Shown: positions 50,520-60,373, numbered from the stretch's first letter. The stretch: DNA of 64,000 bases from CAWJMN01 sp963844055 (GCA_963844055.1 CAWJMN010000001.1:1550001-1614000), one strand, 5' to 3'. Numbers and translations are program-made. Notes: a model not told the origin generated them from the letters alone.

Positions 50520-52454
50520 GTGAGTGAAAATCGTACGTCAAATCTCGCAAGCAGTTATTGGCTTATGAGGCACCCTGGTTTTTTCAACGGCAATGAGAGT
50601 CTGTCTTCTATGGCAAATGAGTCGCAGAAAGTTATGAACACGCCAGCTCGCGGAAAATTTCAGCTTCATCTTCCTGGGTTGCTTAAGGTGCTTGCAGAGC
50701 ACCTCTATTCAACGCAGCGGGTTGGTGTGCGTGAACTCTTACAGAATGCTCACGACTCTTGCATACGACGTAGTGTCGAAAAGTCGGAATTGTCATATCA
50801 GCCTCGTATTGATTTGACCATTGAGCCAGAAGCTCGAATCCTACGCATCGAGGACAACGGGAGTGGGCTGACGGAGGACGAAATTCATGGCTATTTAACG
50901 GTTATTGGAAAGGGGTATACTCGCGAACTGAGAGAACGTCTTGCGACGGAAGACTCAAATACTTCGAAAGAGTTGATAGGTCAATTCGGGATTGGGTTCC
51001 TGTCAGCCTATTTGTTGGCGTCAGAGGTAACGTTAGAAACAAAGTCTGCGCAGCATGCGCCCTTGCGATGGTACTCTGTGGGAGATCAGGAGTTTGAACT
51101 GAGTAGCGGCAGTCGAGAATTGACTGGAACGACCATTGAATTGAAGCTTAAGCCGTCGGCCTGTTTTTTGTTAAACAAACAAGTTCTGATTGAGACAGTG
51201 CAAGAGTATGCAGACTTCTTGTCGACTGCGATTCATGTTCAAAACTCTACTGAACCGGTTAACTTGCAGATACCGCCATGGAGTCGAGTAAATTCAGAAG
51301 ACGCGTGTCTCGAATTTGCCGAGAGGCGATTTGGTGAAAAGGATCCTCTTTTTGTTTTACCTTTGACGGACGGCACGGTTGATCTTGGCCACGATACCCT
51401 TACGGTGCCACTTCGAGGGTTTCTGTTTGTGCCGTCCCATTCCGTTGTCTCTATCAAGGAATATGGGGCGGTTGCTGTCTATATTCGGCATATGTCAATA
51501 TGTGATGCGGAAAAGGACTTGCTTCCTCCCTGGGCTCGATTTGTTGGTGGCGTTATTGACTGCCCTGCGCTTCAGCCAACTGCATCTCGCGAAGCTGTTC
51601 ATCAGGATGATGCGTTCTTTGCACTTCGAGAGGTTATTGCTAAGCAGCTGCGCGATGGATTGTTAAGGATATACTCAGCAGAACAAGCCGTTTGGCAGCG
51701 AATCGTTAGAGGTCACACAGACATAATTATGGCATGGGCCGCGAAGGACGACGAGTTTTTCCGGATGGTTGCCGATTCCGTTCCATTACGGACAAGTCGA
51801 GGTAATATCGCGCTTCCTGAGTATCTCAAGCTTTCACGAGGTGTTGTTTACTACACGACGCGAGAACTTGGTTCGCTTCAGAACAAGATACTTGCCGAAG
51901 GTAGAGATGTTCCTGCAATCGATGCTTCCTGGTTCGGCGTGCAACCTTTCTTGGAGCGGTATGCCATTGCCCACTCAGAAATTCGATTAGTTCGCCTGGA
52001 CGACAGCCTAGAGTCACTTCTTCCCGCAGCGCATTCGCACGAGTATGAAGAAGTTCTTCAGCTATGTGAGGAGCTTGGATTCTCTGCACGGGTGGCATCT
52101 TTTCGGCCGATCGAATTTCCCGCGGTGATGACTTATTCTGCAGATGCAGAAATGATTCGCGACGCGAAGACGGCTCTTGAGAAGGGGCTAATTCCGGACG
52201 GATTTTCAGCACTAATTGGCGATTTTCTGCAAGGTCGCCAAGCTGGGGGGGAAGATAAAGGGGTGCTGCACCTTAACATTGCGTGTCCGTTGGTTAAGCG
52301 ACTTTTCACCAAAGACATTTCCGTCGATCGTAAACAAGCGATTTTGGCAGTAATTGCCTATTTTGCAAGACTGTTTTGTGGCCGGATGCTCGACGCAACC
52401 CAGGCAATCTCCGATCTGAATGCTTGGCAGCGCTCTCTTGAAAGGTTGGTTTAG
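50520..52454 (+). CDS. Hsp90-like (HtpG-related) ATPase
   Basis: From the GTG at 50520 the product is 644 residues; a shorter start at the ATG at 50610 (MANESQKVMN) would be closer to relatives. The GHKL ATP site is clear: N-box RELLQNAHDS (Glu72, Asn76), EDNGSGL (Asp112, Gly114, Gly116) and the lid end IGQFGIGFLSAYLL (Gly154-Gly159), then TTIELKL. A middle domain with VPLRGFLFVPSH and WARFVGGVIDCPALQPTASRE follows, as in HtpG. The C-terminal region is less like standard HtpG. This matches the HSP90-family proteins often encoded next to a TPR-type gene, as here (2 bp between genes). The role is probably a dedicated chaperone or signalling ATPase rather than general heat shock. Confidence 0.9.
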   Translation: MSENRTSNLASSYWLMRHPGFFNGNESLSSMANESQKVMNTPARGKFQLHLPGLLKVLAEHLYSTQRVGVRELLQNAHDSCIRRSVEKSELSYQPRIDLTIEPEARILRIEDNGSGLTEDEIHGYLTVIGKGYTRELRERLATEDSNTSKELIGQFGIGFLSAYLLASEVTLETKSAQHAPLRWYSVGDQEFELSSGSRELTGTTIELKLKPSACFLLNKQVLIETVQEYADFLSTAIHVQNSTEPVNLQIPPWSRVNSEDACLEFAERRFGEKDPLFVLPLTDGTVDLGHDTLTVPLRGFLFVPSHSVVSIKEYGAVAVYIRHMSICDAEKDLLPPWARFVGGVIDCPALQPTASREAVHQDDAFFALREVIAKQLRDGLLRIYSAEQAVWQRIVRGHTDIIMAWAAKDDEFFRMVADSVPLRTSRGNIALPEYLKLSRGVVYYTTRELGSLQNKILAEGRDVPAIDASWFGVQPFLERYAIAHSEIRLVRLDDSLESLLPAAHSHEYEEVLQLCEELGFSARVASFRPIEFPAVMTYSADAEMIRDAKTALEKGLIPDGFSALIGDFLQGRQAGGEDKGVLHLNIACPLVKRLFTKDISVDRKQAILAVIAYFARLFCGRMLDATQAISDLNAWQRSLERLV

Positions 52455-52456
52455 TT

Positions 52457-53535
52457 ATGAGTGATAGGGGAACGGGCAATGAGTATCGCCAAGTGGCGTC
52501 GCAAGACAGCGATATGAATAGTCGCAGTTTGGAGGCTCTTTATCACGATGCAATGCGATATCGAGAGACGGACCCCGAGCATCAACTCGCGTTACTTACA
52601 CAGGGGCGAGATGAAGCACTGAGGTTGAATGAACCTGGTGTGGCACTCTTTTTTGAGTCTTGGAGGCTGACCACGCTAACATCGGATTTATGCGATTTTG
52701 CCCGTGCACATCCACTGGCTATCGAGTTGATGGTTCGAGTAAGCAAACCAGAATTCCAAGGCCATTCCGATGAAGCCTCGATTTGGAATAATGTGCTTTG
52801 CACTTATGTCGAGGTTGATCCAATAGGTCACCGTGATGACTTAGAGCGAGGGTTTTCACATCTGGATCAAAAAATTGCGAAAGGACCGGTTCAGGAACGT
52901 TTTGTTCTTAACTATCGATGGGTGCAGTATTTGTGTTATACGCAGCGCTGGAAGGAGGCCTATGACCGTGCCCAGCATTTCCAGGCTTTGGTAGGACGAG
53001 GCCGTTGTAGTCCGTGGTGGCAGTGCTGGGCTTTATTCTTGCTTTGCGAGATTTGTAATGCGCTCGAGCAAGTGGATTTCCTCGCTGATTACGCAAAGGA
53101 AATGGTGGAGAAATCTCAGCAAGGCTCACAACTAGTGCGTACGCGAGCCGCTGGCATGATTTGGCTTGCCGTTGCTAATCGCATTCGTGGTAAGGAGCGA
53201 GAAGCGAGCCGCGATTTTCACGAGGGGATGCGTTACCTTAGCAACGTTAGTTCTCGGGATGAAATTTGTGCTGATGCCATAAGCAAGTACTACGAACTAG
53301 CAAATGACTGGAAAGCCGCGATCGCTGTTCGTGATCGTGAACTTTCGGATGTTTCGAAAAAGGGAATGTCACATCGATGCTGCATTGTGGAAATTGAGCG
53401 TTGTCGACTGCGATTGGCGCGGGCATCATTTCAGACGACGACTTCTGCAAAGCTCGGATTGCTGCGGAAAAAATGCGCGTGCCGAGTTGGTATCTGAATC
53501 AAATTGTTGAACTTGAGATGTCTCGAGGTAGTTAG
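52457..53535 (+). CDS. TPR-like partner of the Hsp90-like protein, C-terminus frameshifted
   Basis: The gene starts 2 bp after the Hsp90-like stop and is certainly cotranscribed. As read, the frame runs to 53497 (346 residues) with an unlike tail. In the neighbouring frame the natural ending is found, ISDDDFCKARIAAEKMRVPS then WYLNQIVELEMSRGS and a stop at 53535. Adding one G to the GGG at 53421-53423 joins them. The protein is all-helical with repeated 34-residue-like units (EAYDRAQHFQALVGRG, CWALFLLCEICNALEQ, DDLERGFSHLDQKIAKG), in the manner of tetratricopeptide repeats. Pairing of a TPR protein with an Hsp90-like ATPase suggests a client or co-chaperone relation. No family name beyond this. 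Confidence 0.82.
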
Positions 53536-53831
53536 GAGAAAGTTGCCGACTTGCGATTTTAATTGCCGTGTAGGACACCTTTTTGAGTGGCTGACATCTT
53601 TCAGCGCCATCAGAAATTTGGCTCGGGTAATCGTAGCACTGCAAGAATGGGGAAAAGACATTTAAAAAGGATTGAGAAGTAACGCTGGTGAACAAACGGT
53701 TGTCGCGACATTGGTGGTAAGGTTGTAGCTAGGCTTGGCCCAATAGCGAGAATGCCTCTAGTAAGCCGCGAGCAAACGGGGCCACCCGCCACCCGCAACG
53801 CTAGAAGAGAGGGCTGAGAGATCGTTGGCAA

Positions 53832-54815
53832 TTAGGCGGCTTCTTCGCCGCACTCGCCCTGCGTCATGTGGATTTTGGGGTCGGGGTAGCAGCCGGGCAG
53901 GTCTTCGCCGTAGAAGCGATCGAGGTTGGCCTTCCACTCTTCGAGGTTCTTCACGCGAGCAAACGCTTCACGTACTTCCAAATACTGCGGATGCAGCGCA
54001 GCGTACTTGATGCCGAACTTGCGCATCTGGGTGCCGCAGCGCTGTTCGCCGTAAAGCTGCTCGGCCAGCTTGAAGTGTTCCAGGATGATATCACGCTGCT
54101 CCCACAAGCTCGGTGCGGCAGGAAGGGGCTTCCCTTCGGCGAGCGCGTGGCATTGTGAAAAGATCCAGGGGTTGCCGATGCAGCCACGTGCGACGGTGAC
54201 GCCATCGACTCCGGTCTGTTGCATCATGTCGATGCAGTCTTGTGCGGTAAAGAGATCACCGCTGCCAAGCAGTGTCTTGTTGCCAAGATGCTGCTTCACT
54301 TCTTTCAGGAACGCCCAGCGGCTGGGGCCAACATAGCGCTGGTAGACGGTACGTCCATGCAGCGTGACTGCGTCAACTCCTAGAGCAAAGGCACCATCGA
54401 GGATGGTATAGAACTTGTCGCGGCTTTCGGTGCTATCGTCTAACCCTCGTCGCATTTTGACGGTGACCGGAATGTGCGCGGGAACGATATCGCGAGTTCG
54501 GCGCACGATTTCAAGGGCGACCTCGGGCTGGCTTAGATGGAATCCACCACGACAACGGCCGAGGACCTTCTTTACGGGACAGCCGAAGTTAATGTCAATG
54601 ACATCAAACCCCGCTTCGACGAGTCGAAGTGCGCCGGCCGAAAACTGTTCGGGCTCTGCCCCCATCAGCTGGCCTGCTACTGGATGCTCTTCTTCGCTGA
54701 TATGGAGGAAGTGCCGGTTCTTCTTCCGGTTCTCTTTCATGGCGACCAAAAACTGGTCCAGCATCACTTCGCAAAGAGAGTAGGAGGCCCCAAGTCGGCG
54801 GGCAATAACACGCAT
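53832..54815 (-). CDS. tRNA-dihydrouridine synthase (Dus), N-terminus damaged
   Basis: The 327-residue frame has the Dus core. It begins in the middle of the conserved FMN-binding start (MRVIARRLGASYSLCEVML), then FDVIDINFGCPVKKVLGRCR with the catalytic cysteine following NFGCP, then VTVKMRRGLDDS, AVTLHGRTVYQRYVG and GVDGVTVARGCIGNPW. The expected N-terminal 30 residues (LRIGAIDIGFPVVQAALSGY and SDWP) are present in the same frame to about 54903, but a stop lies before any ATG, GTG or TTG. An ATG at 54909 is in another frame. One missing base near 54903 would connect it. The enzyme reduces uridine to dihydrouridine in tRNA using FMN and NADPH. Sequencing error is likely. Confidence 0.9.
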   Translation of the reverse strand: MRVIARRLGASYSLCEVMLDQFLVAMKENRKKNRHFLHISEEEHPVAGQLMGAEPEQFSAGALRLVEAGFDVIDINFGCPVKKVLGRCRGGFHLSQPEVALEIVRRTRDIVPAHIPVTVKMRRGLDDSTESRDKFYTILDGAFALGVDAVTLHGRTVYQRYVGPSRWAFLKEVKQHLGNKTLLGSGDLFTAQDCIDMMQQTGVDGVTVARGCIGNPWIFSQCHALAEGKPLPAAPSLWEQRDIILEHFKLAEQLYGEQRCGTQMRKFGIKYAALHPQYLEVREAFARVKNLEEWKANLDRFYGEDLPGCYPDPKIHMTQGECGEEAA

Positions 54816-54909
54816 GGGCCAATCGCTGTAGCCGGAAAGCGCCGCCTGGACGACGGGAAACCCGATATCAATGGCACCAATTCGAAGGTGGGGTAGATCA
54901 GCTCAGCAT

Positions 54910-55256
54910 AAAGGTCGGCGGTTTCCGGAGGAGAGTCGGCGGCAAACTAGAGTATGGGCGCCGTTGCCAGGATCGACAATCGCAACGAGCGGTTCAAAAC
55001 CACGTCAGTAGCTCAAAAGGGTGGATGTTGTTTAGGGTGGTGGATTGCTGGCAATGAAACTTTTTGATTTGCCTAGCCACCCTGTTCGACCCATTTGCAC
55101 GCATTTTCAGGGTGAATCGCCTGTAAAGTGCCGTTAAAGTCGCCGTAAATCAACAAAACCACTCCAGTCGTTAAAGTCAGTTAAACCCGCAGGGTCCATC
55201 TGACCGATACAACGGCAGCGCACATTGTCCGTCGTTGGTTCATCGGGGTACACGCC
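54910..55256. other. Region with spaced GTTAAAGT-like repeats upstream of the DUF11 gene
   Basis: No gene is supported. Five short motifs in the same orientation, GTAAAGT at 55123, GTTAAAGT at 55133, GTAAAT at 55145, GTTAAAGT at 55170 and GTTAAAC at 55180, lie about 10-12 bp or multiples apart, so on one face of the helix. They sit 70-135 bp before the DUF11 ATG and may be an operator. I cannot name the regulator. Confidence 0.45.
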
Positions 55257-57347
55257 ATGTTAGGCAAAAATTCGGTTATTTCGATCCTTGCGATCGGAGC
55301 TGCACTACTCGTTGCGATCACTTACGCGCAGGAGAGTGCTCGTCGGTCTTCGGCCTATCGGGTCGAGTCCGATGTACCAGCCATGTTGCCGGCTAACGAA
55401 GGGCCGACCTTGCTCCCGCCGCAGCCTATCGGTGGTGCAAGCGTATATGGCGAGGCCGAACAGCCGTCAACCGAAGCACCAGCACCGCTAAAGACGCTGA
55501 GTCGTTATGCGGAACTGCAAGCTCCAGGAAGTGGAGAGCGAGTTGCTCCTCCTGCTCGTTCGTCGCGTCGCACGATGGACGCTAACAAACAGATGAGCAT
55601 GGGGGCCGTAGAAGATCATGCGGTTACGCCAGTTAGCGACACGACCGAGGCGGCAGGTGCTGCTCCGGTTCGTTCGGTCTTGAAGCGAACCAAGCCTGCC
55701 CAAGTTCAGCCTGCTGAGCCACCGATGTTGCCACCTGCTGCGGCTGAAGGTCCGGTTCTAGAGCCAGCCGGCGAGCCTGCCGAGCTTCAATTGACGGAAC
55801 CTGCCGCTCCTCCAAGCCATCGCCGTGCGACCGATCGCACGAAGCGTGGCCTGGGTAAAGAGTCGGCGGGTGACGATCACGCTGCACCATCCATTCATGA
55901 CTTGCAGCTTGTCTCGCACAATCCCTCCTTGTCGGTTGAAGTGAATGGGCCCCAATCGATCACGGTTGGCCAACCGGGGAAATACATCGTTCATTTGACC
56001 AATATTGGCGATCTATCTGCTTCGGACGTGGTCATTCGCTTGGCTTTGCCAACCTGGGTCACGGCCCGGATCACCGACGCATCGGAAGGGGAAGCCAAGA
56101 TTCAGGCTGACGCTCAAGGGACGCCGCGTCTGGTTTGGGCGGTTCCTAGCTGTGGAATGAAGGCCCATCATCAATTGCGGTTTGAACTTGTGGCTGCCGA
56201 AGGCCAACCTTTTGACCTGTCGGCCGAGTGGACTTGCCGTCCAACCACGACGCATGGCCAAATTACCGTGCTGCAACCTCAGCTAGATGTAGTGCTTTCG
56301 GGTCCTGCTGAAATGAACTTTGGCGAAGAAAAGCTGTTCACCCTGACCGTTACCAATCCGGGAAATGGCGATGCCGCCAATGTCCAGGTGACCGTTTCGG
56401 CCGGAAACGCCGGCGCGAAGCAGGTAGAGGTCGGTGCGATTGCCGCGGGCAAGAAGAAGGAAATCCCACTGCAGATTGCTGCCAACGAAGCAGGCGAAAT
56501 GCTGCTTCGAGCCGTCGCAACGGGTGAAGGTGGTCTGCAGTCTGAGGCGAGTGCTCGCCTGAAGGTACGCCGTCCTCAGTTGGCTGTCGTGGTTGAGGGA
56601 AGCGAAATGCAATTTGCCGGCTCGGAAGTGGATTACGCGATTGTAGTCACTAACCAGGGCGATGCAGTTGCTGACGATATCCAAGTAACGGCAACCCTAC
56701 CTGCTGGTGCCAAGTACGTGGGCGGTATTGAGGGGGCAACGGCCTCGGGGAATATCCTCAAATGGCGTGTGGCAAGCCTCGCAGTCGCTGCTGAAAAGGT
56801 CTACGACGCTCGCGTGATTCTTACGGCCGAGGGAGCCAATCGCGTAGCGGTTGAAATCGCGTCTGCCAATGGATCCAGTGCTACTGGTGAGATGGTGACC
56901 GAAGTTCAAGCGGTTTCCGACTTGAAATTGGTGGTTAATGATCCGTCGGGACCCAATCCGACCAGCTCTGAAGCCATCTATGAGTTGACGGTGATGAACC
57001 GAGGTACTCGGGCAGCTCATGACGTTCGAATTGTGATGCAATTCAGCGAAGGAATTGAGCCGGTCGCTCTCGAAGGGGGCGAAGGCAAGATTGTTCCTGG
57101 CCAAGTTGTCTGCGAACCGCTGGCCGAATTGGCACCGGGTGAGCAGGTCAATCTGCAGGTGCGGGCGAAGGCCGACAAGGCGGGAACCTTGGTTTACCGT
57201 GTCGAAGTGACGCAAGCGGAAGACGAAGACCGATTGGTCGAAGAAGGAACCACGAAGTTCTTTGCGGATAACGGTCGAACGGGTGCGGGTGCACGCACGG
57301 CCAAGCGGGCAGTGCCAGCGGCTGGTCAGGACAAGGTTCAGCGTTAG
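55257..57347 (+). CDS. DUF11-repeat secreted protein
   Basis: The 696-residue protein has a signal peptide (SVISILAIGAALLVAITYAQ). A long Pro/Ala/Glu-rich, low-complexity region (about 25-220) follows, then several copies of a DUF11-type beta-sandwich (about 225-670). Repeat hallmarks are QPGKYIVHLTNIGDLSASDV, KLFTLTVTNPGNGDAANVQV, SEVDYAIVVTNQGDAVADDI and SEAIYELTVMNRGTRAAHDV, each with the T.TN.G.....V pattern. DUF11 domains occur in surface and wall proteins and are presumed structural. No catalytic motif is seen. The gene has possible operator repeats upstream and is monocistronic. Confidence 0.88.
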   Translation: MLGKNSVISILAIGAALLVAITYAQESARRSSAYRVESDVPAMLPANEGPTLLPPQPIGGASVYGEAEQPSTEAPAPLKTLSRYAELQAPGSGERVAPPARSSRRTMDANKQMSMGAVEDHAVTPVSDTTEAAGAAPVRSVLKRTKPAQVQPAEPPMLPPAAAEGPVLEPAGEPAELQLTEPAAPPSHRRATDRTKRGLGKESAGDDHAAPSIHDLQLVSHNPSLSVEVNGPQSITVGQPGKYIVHLTNIGDLSASDVVIRLALPTWVTARITDASEGEAKIQADAQGTPRLVWAVPSCGMKAHHQLRFELVAAEGQPFDLSAEWTCRPTTTHGQITVLQPQLDVVLSGPAEMNFGEEKLFTLTVTNPGNGDAANVQVTVSAGNAGAKQVEVGAIAAGKKKEIPLQIAANEAGEMLLRAVATGEGGLQSEASARLKVRRPQLAVVVEGSEMQFAGSEVDYAIVVTNQGDAVADDIQVTATLPAGAKYVGGIEGATASGNILKWRVASLAVAAEKVYDARVILTAEGANRVAVEIASANGSSATGEMVTEVQAVSDLKLVVNDPSGPNPTSSEAIYELTVMNRGTRAAHDVRIVMQFSEGIEPVALEGGEGKIVPGQVVCEPLAELAPGEQVNLQVRAKADKAGTLVYRVEVTQAEDEDRLVEEGTTKFFADNGRTGAGARTAKRAVPAAGQDKVQR

Positions 57348-57572
57348 AGTAAAAAATGAAAGTATCTCTCGGCGTGCATCGATTGTTGCCGCCGGGAGGA
57401 ATGTAATGCCCCGGTTCACTTGGCAGATGATGGTGTAATGAGGTAGACTTGTTAGCCAGCGTTTTGGCGGACGTTTTCACTCCTTCTGAGCTGACGGAGT
57501 GATCGGCGAATGGGAATGGCCCATTCTTGTTTAGACTGACTTAGCTTTTCTAACGATTCTGCTGAAATCCCA

Positions 57573-58766
57573 GTGCGTTACGAGAATATCACTTCCGAGC
57601 AAGCATTACGAGATTTTTGTAATTCAATCTCTGATTGCCCGATCATCGCCTTTGATACCGAATTTGTTTCGGAAGATACTTATCAGCCTGACCTCTGTTT
57701 GATCCAGGTGGCAGCCGGCGGGCGACTTGCGATCATCGACCCCATCGAGGTTGTTGATCTGACTCCCTTTTGGGAATTGTTGGCGACGCCAGGGCGCGAA
57801 ACACTTGTCCATGCGGGGCGAGAAGAATTCCGTTTCTGCAAACGGGCCATTGGAAAGCGACCTGCGGCACTGTTTGATGTGCAGCTTGCCGCCGGACTTG
57901 TTGGCCTGGAATACCCGGCCTCGTATGGCACACTTGCCTACAAGCTGCTTGGTAAGACGCTTTCCAAGGCAGAGACGCGAACCGATTGGCGGCAGCGTCC
58001 GCTTTCTTCGCGTCAGCTCGACTATGCATTGCTGGATGTTCTAGACCTAGAAGCGATTCGCCGTGTGTTGGTGGATCGCCTGAACGAACTGGGACGCATG
58101 GAGTGGTTGCAGACCGAATTGCAATCCTGGCAGTCCGAGGTAGAAGCCCAAGATTCCGAAGAGCGTTGGCGCCGTATTGGCGGAACCGCAGGCATGTCGC
58201 CACGGACGCTGGCCATTGTCAAAGAGCTTTACCTGTGGCGCGATGAGGAGGCTTCTCGTCGCAATATGCCGCTACGACGTGTCTTGCGTGATGACCTGCT
58301 GATTGAATTGGCCAAACGCCAGTCCAGCGATGTGAAACGGATTCGCTCGGTGCGTGGCATGGAACGTGGTGATGTGCAACGGCACCTTCCCAAAATTGCC
58401 GCCAGCGTTGAACGTGCTTTGGCACTTCCGCCGGAAGAGTTGCCAATCATTGAGCGGAAGACTTCTCGTCCGCAATTGAATTTGCTGGGACAGTTCTTAA
58501 GTACGGCCTTGGGAAGTATCTGCCGTAGCGCATCGATTGCCCCCAGTATTGTGGGAACGGCCCAGGATGTACGCGACTTGATTGCCTACCGACTTCAGTT
58601 AGGCACTTTTGAGCCGGATGAGACGCCGCTACTGGCGCAAGGTTGGCGAGCCGAGGTTGTGGGGCAAGTGATCGACGACTTGCTGCAAGGTGATCTGACC
58701 ATTCGAATCGCCGATCCATTGGCGGATGAGCCGCTGGAATTTGTATGGCGAAAGCCTGTCGAATAA
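57573..58766 (+). CDS. rnd: Ribonuclease D
   Basis: The GTG at 57573 starts a 397-residue protein. The DEDD exonuclease core has Asp28-x-Glu30 in AFDTEFVSEDTYQP, LIQVAAGG, and the third and fourth acidic positions in QLDYALLDVLDL (Tyr151, Asp155). The second acidic site, usually Asp in HA..(E/D)D, reads HAGREEF with Glu85. Two HRDC-type helical regions follow (about 195-285 and 310-390). RNase D trims the 3-prime ends of tRNA precursors and other small RNAs. Length and domain order are as expected. The gene is convergent with the DUF1501 gene, with a hairpin between them. Confidence 0.9.
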   Translation: MRYENITSEQALRDFCNSISDCPIIAFDTEFVSEDTYQPDLCLIQVAAGGRLAIIDPIEVVDLTPFWELLATPGRETLVHAGREEFRFCKRAIGKRPAALFDVQLAAGLVGLEYPASYGTLAYKLLGKTLSKAETRTDWRQRPLSSRQLDYALLDVLDLEAIRRVLVDRLNELGRMEWLQTELQSWQSEVEAQDSEERWRRIGGTAGMSPRTLAIVKELYLWRDEEASRRNMPLRRVLRDDLLIELAKRQSSDVKRIRSVRGMERGDVQRHLPKIAASVERALALPPEELPIIERKTSRPQLNLLGQFLSTALGSICRSASIAPSIVGTAQDVRDLIAYRLQLGTFEPDETPLLAQGWRAEVVGQVIDDLLQGDLTIRIADPLADEPLEFVWRKPVE

Positions 58767-58780
58767 GCTTGCTCAGCTTC

Positions 58781-58803
58781 GCTCAGGCGGTGTTTGCCTG
58801 AGC
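58781..58803. terminator. Probable bidirectional terminator hairpin
   Basis: GCTCAGGC at 58781-58788 pairs with GCCTGAGC at 58796-58803 over a seven-base loop, between convergent rnd and DUF1501 genes. Neither strand has a clear T-tract directly after the stem (plus strand has TTCTTTTC about 10 bases later), so the call is moderate. Confidence 0.42.
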
Positions 58804-58827
58804 TGACTTGGATTCTTTTCATTGCCG

Positions 58828-60303
58828 TTAGGCAATGACTTCTTTTACCACGTTGCCGGCAACGTCGGTCAAGCGGAAGTCGCGACCATTGAGGCGGAAC
58901 GTAAGCTTCAGATGGTCAAGTCCCAGCAGGTGCAAGATCGTGGCGTGAAGATCGTTCACGGGGACACGTCCCTCAACCGCCTTGAACCCAATCTCATCCG
59001 AGGCGCCATGATGGACGCCTCCCTTCGCGCCGCCGCCGGCCATCCAAACGGTAAATGCATGGGGGTTATGGTCACGCCCTGTACCGCCGGTTTGAACGAT
59101 GGGTAGGCGGCCGAACTCTCCGCCCCAAATCACCAGGGTTGAGTCGAGCAGGCCACGCTGTTTCAGGTCGGTAAGCAATGCACCGATGGGGGTGTCAGTT
59201 TCGCCGGCGAACTGCGAGTGGTTCTCTTTGATATTGGTGTGGCCGTCCCAGCTTCGTTCATTCTCCATGCCGCCGCTATAGATCTGGACAAACCGAACGC
59301 CACGCTCTACCAATCGGCGGGCCATGAGGCACTGCTTGGCAAAATGCGAGCACTTGGGGTTGTCTACGCCATATAGCTCTTGGGTTTGCTTGGTCTCTTG
59401 GGTGATGTCGATCGCTTCTGGAGCTGCGATTTGCATTCGATAGGCAAGCTCAAAGCTGGCAACACGAGCGGCCAATTCGGATTCAGAGGGGGATTGTGCG
59501 ACACGGTGTTCATTCAATCGCTTGAGCAGGTCGAGTGTTGCCCGCTGCTGAAGGTCTTGCATGTCGGCAGGTCGATTGAGGTTGTCGATGGCATCGCCCG
59601 TCGGACGAAGCCAAGTCCCTTGGTAAACACTAGGGATAAAGCCTGCACCCCAGTTTTGTGAATACCCCTTTGGCAACCCGCGACCAAGTGGATCGGTCAT
59701 TGCGACAAATGCCGGCAAGCTGCTGCTTTCCGTTCCCAGGCCGTACGTCACCCAGGAGCCCACGCAGGGGAAGCCCATGCGGGTGGTACCGGTATTCATC
59801 ATGAACAGGGCCGGGCTGTGATTGTTGGAGCCGGTGTAGCAGCCATGCATGAAGGCCATGTCGTCAACATGCTCGGCCATCTTGGGGAAAATCTCCGAGA
59901 CCCAAGTGCCAGACTGCCCATGCTGATTGAATTTGAAGGGGGACTTCATCACAGGGCCAACGGCGCCTGTGAAGAACCCTGTGTTTTTGTCGAACCCTTC
60001 GAGCGCCTTGCCATCCTGCTTTTCGAGGCCTGGCTTGTAGTCCCAGGTATCGACTTGGCTTGGTCCACCATTCATGAACAGCCAGATGACATGCTTGGCC
60101 TTGGCGGGGAAGTGCCCCTCACGTGCGGCCAAGGCATTGATCTTGCGTGCATCATCGGTTGTTGCCGCTAATGCCGATTCGCTAAGGAAACCCTCTTTGG
60201 CCAAAAGGGTAGCAAGTGCCAACAGGCCAGCACCCGAGCCCGCTTGAGTGAGCAGGCTACGGCGAGATAGTAGTTCAGCAGATGGGGAGGGAGGAGTTTG
60301 CAT
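58828..60303 (-). CDS. DUF1501 family protein
   Basis: The 491-residue protein has LLSRRSLLTQAGSGAGLLAL, a twin-arginine-type export signal, then WLFMNGGPSQVDTWDYKP and GKALEGFDKNTGFFTG. Later blocks are GFPCVGSWVTYGLG, NEHRVAQSPSESELAAR, WGGEFGRLPIVQ, GTGRDHNPHAFTVWMAGGG and KGGVHHGASDEIG. This is a somewhat different DUF1501 subfamily from the others in the window, but with the same core order. It is 70 bp downstream of a DUF1549/DUF1553 gene on the same strand, the classic planctomycete pair. The two products are expected to act together outside the cytoplasm on an unknown substrate, with the haem protein passing electrons. Confidence 0.93.
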   Translation of the reverse strand: MQTPPSPSAELLSRRSLLTQAGSGAGLLALATLLAKEGFLSESALAATTDDARKINALAAREGHFPAKAKHVIWLFMNGGPSQVDTWDYKPGLEKQDGKALEGFDKNTGFFTGAVGPVMKSPFKFNQHGQSGTWVSEIFPKMAEHVDDMAFMHGCYTGSNNHSPALFMMNTGTTRMGFPCVGSWVTYGLGTESSSLPAFVAMTDPLGRGLPKGYSQNWGAGFIPSVYQGTWLRPTGDAIDNLNRPADMQDLQQRATLDLLKRLNEHRVAQSPSESELAARVASFELAYRMQIAAPEAIDITQETKQTQELYGVDNPKCSHFAKQCLMARRLVERGVRFVQIYSGGMENERSWDGHTNIKENHSQFAGETDTPIGALLTDLKQRGLLDSTLVIWGGEFGRLPIVQTGGTGRDHNPHAFTVWMAGGGAKGGVHHGASDEIGFKAVEGRVPVNDLHATILHLLGLDHLKLTFRLNGRDFRLTDVAGNVVKEVIA

Positions 60304-60373
60304 GGTCTTGGTTTGTCTTGTGTAAAAGGTTTAGCGAGTTGCAAATGGCTGGCGAGTCGATCTTCGCAGCGGG

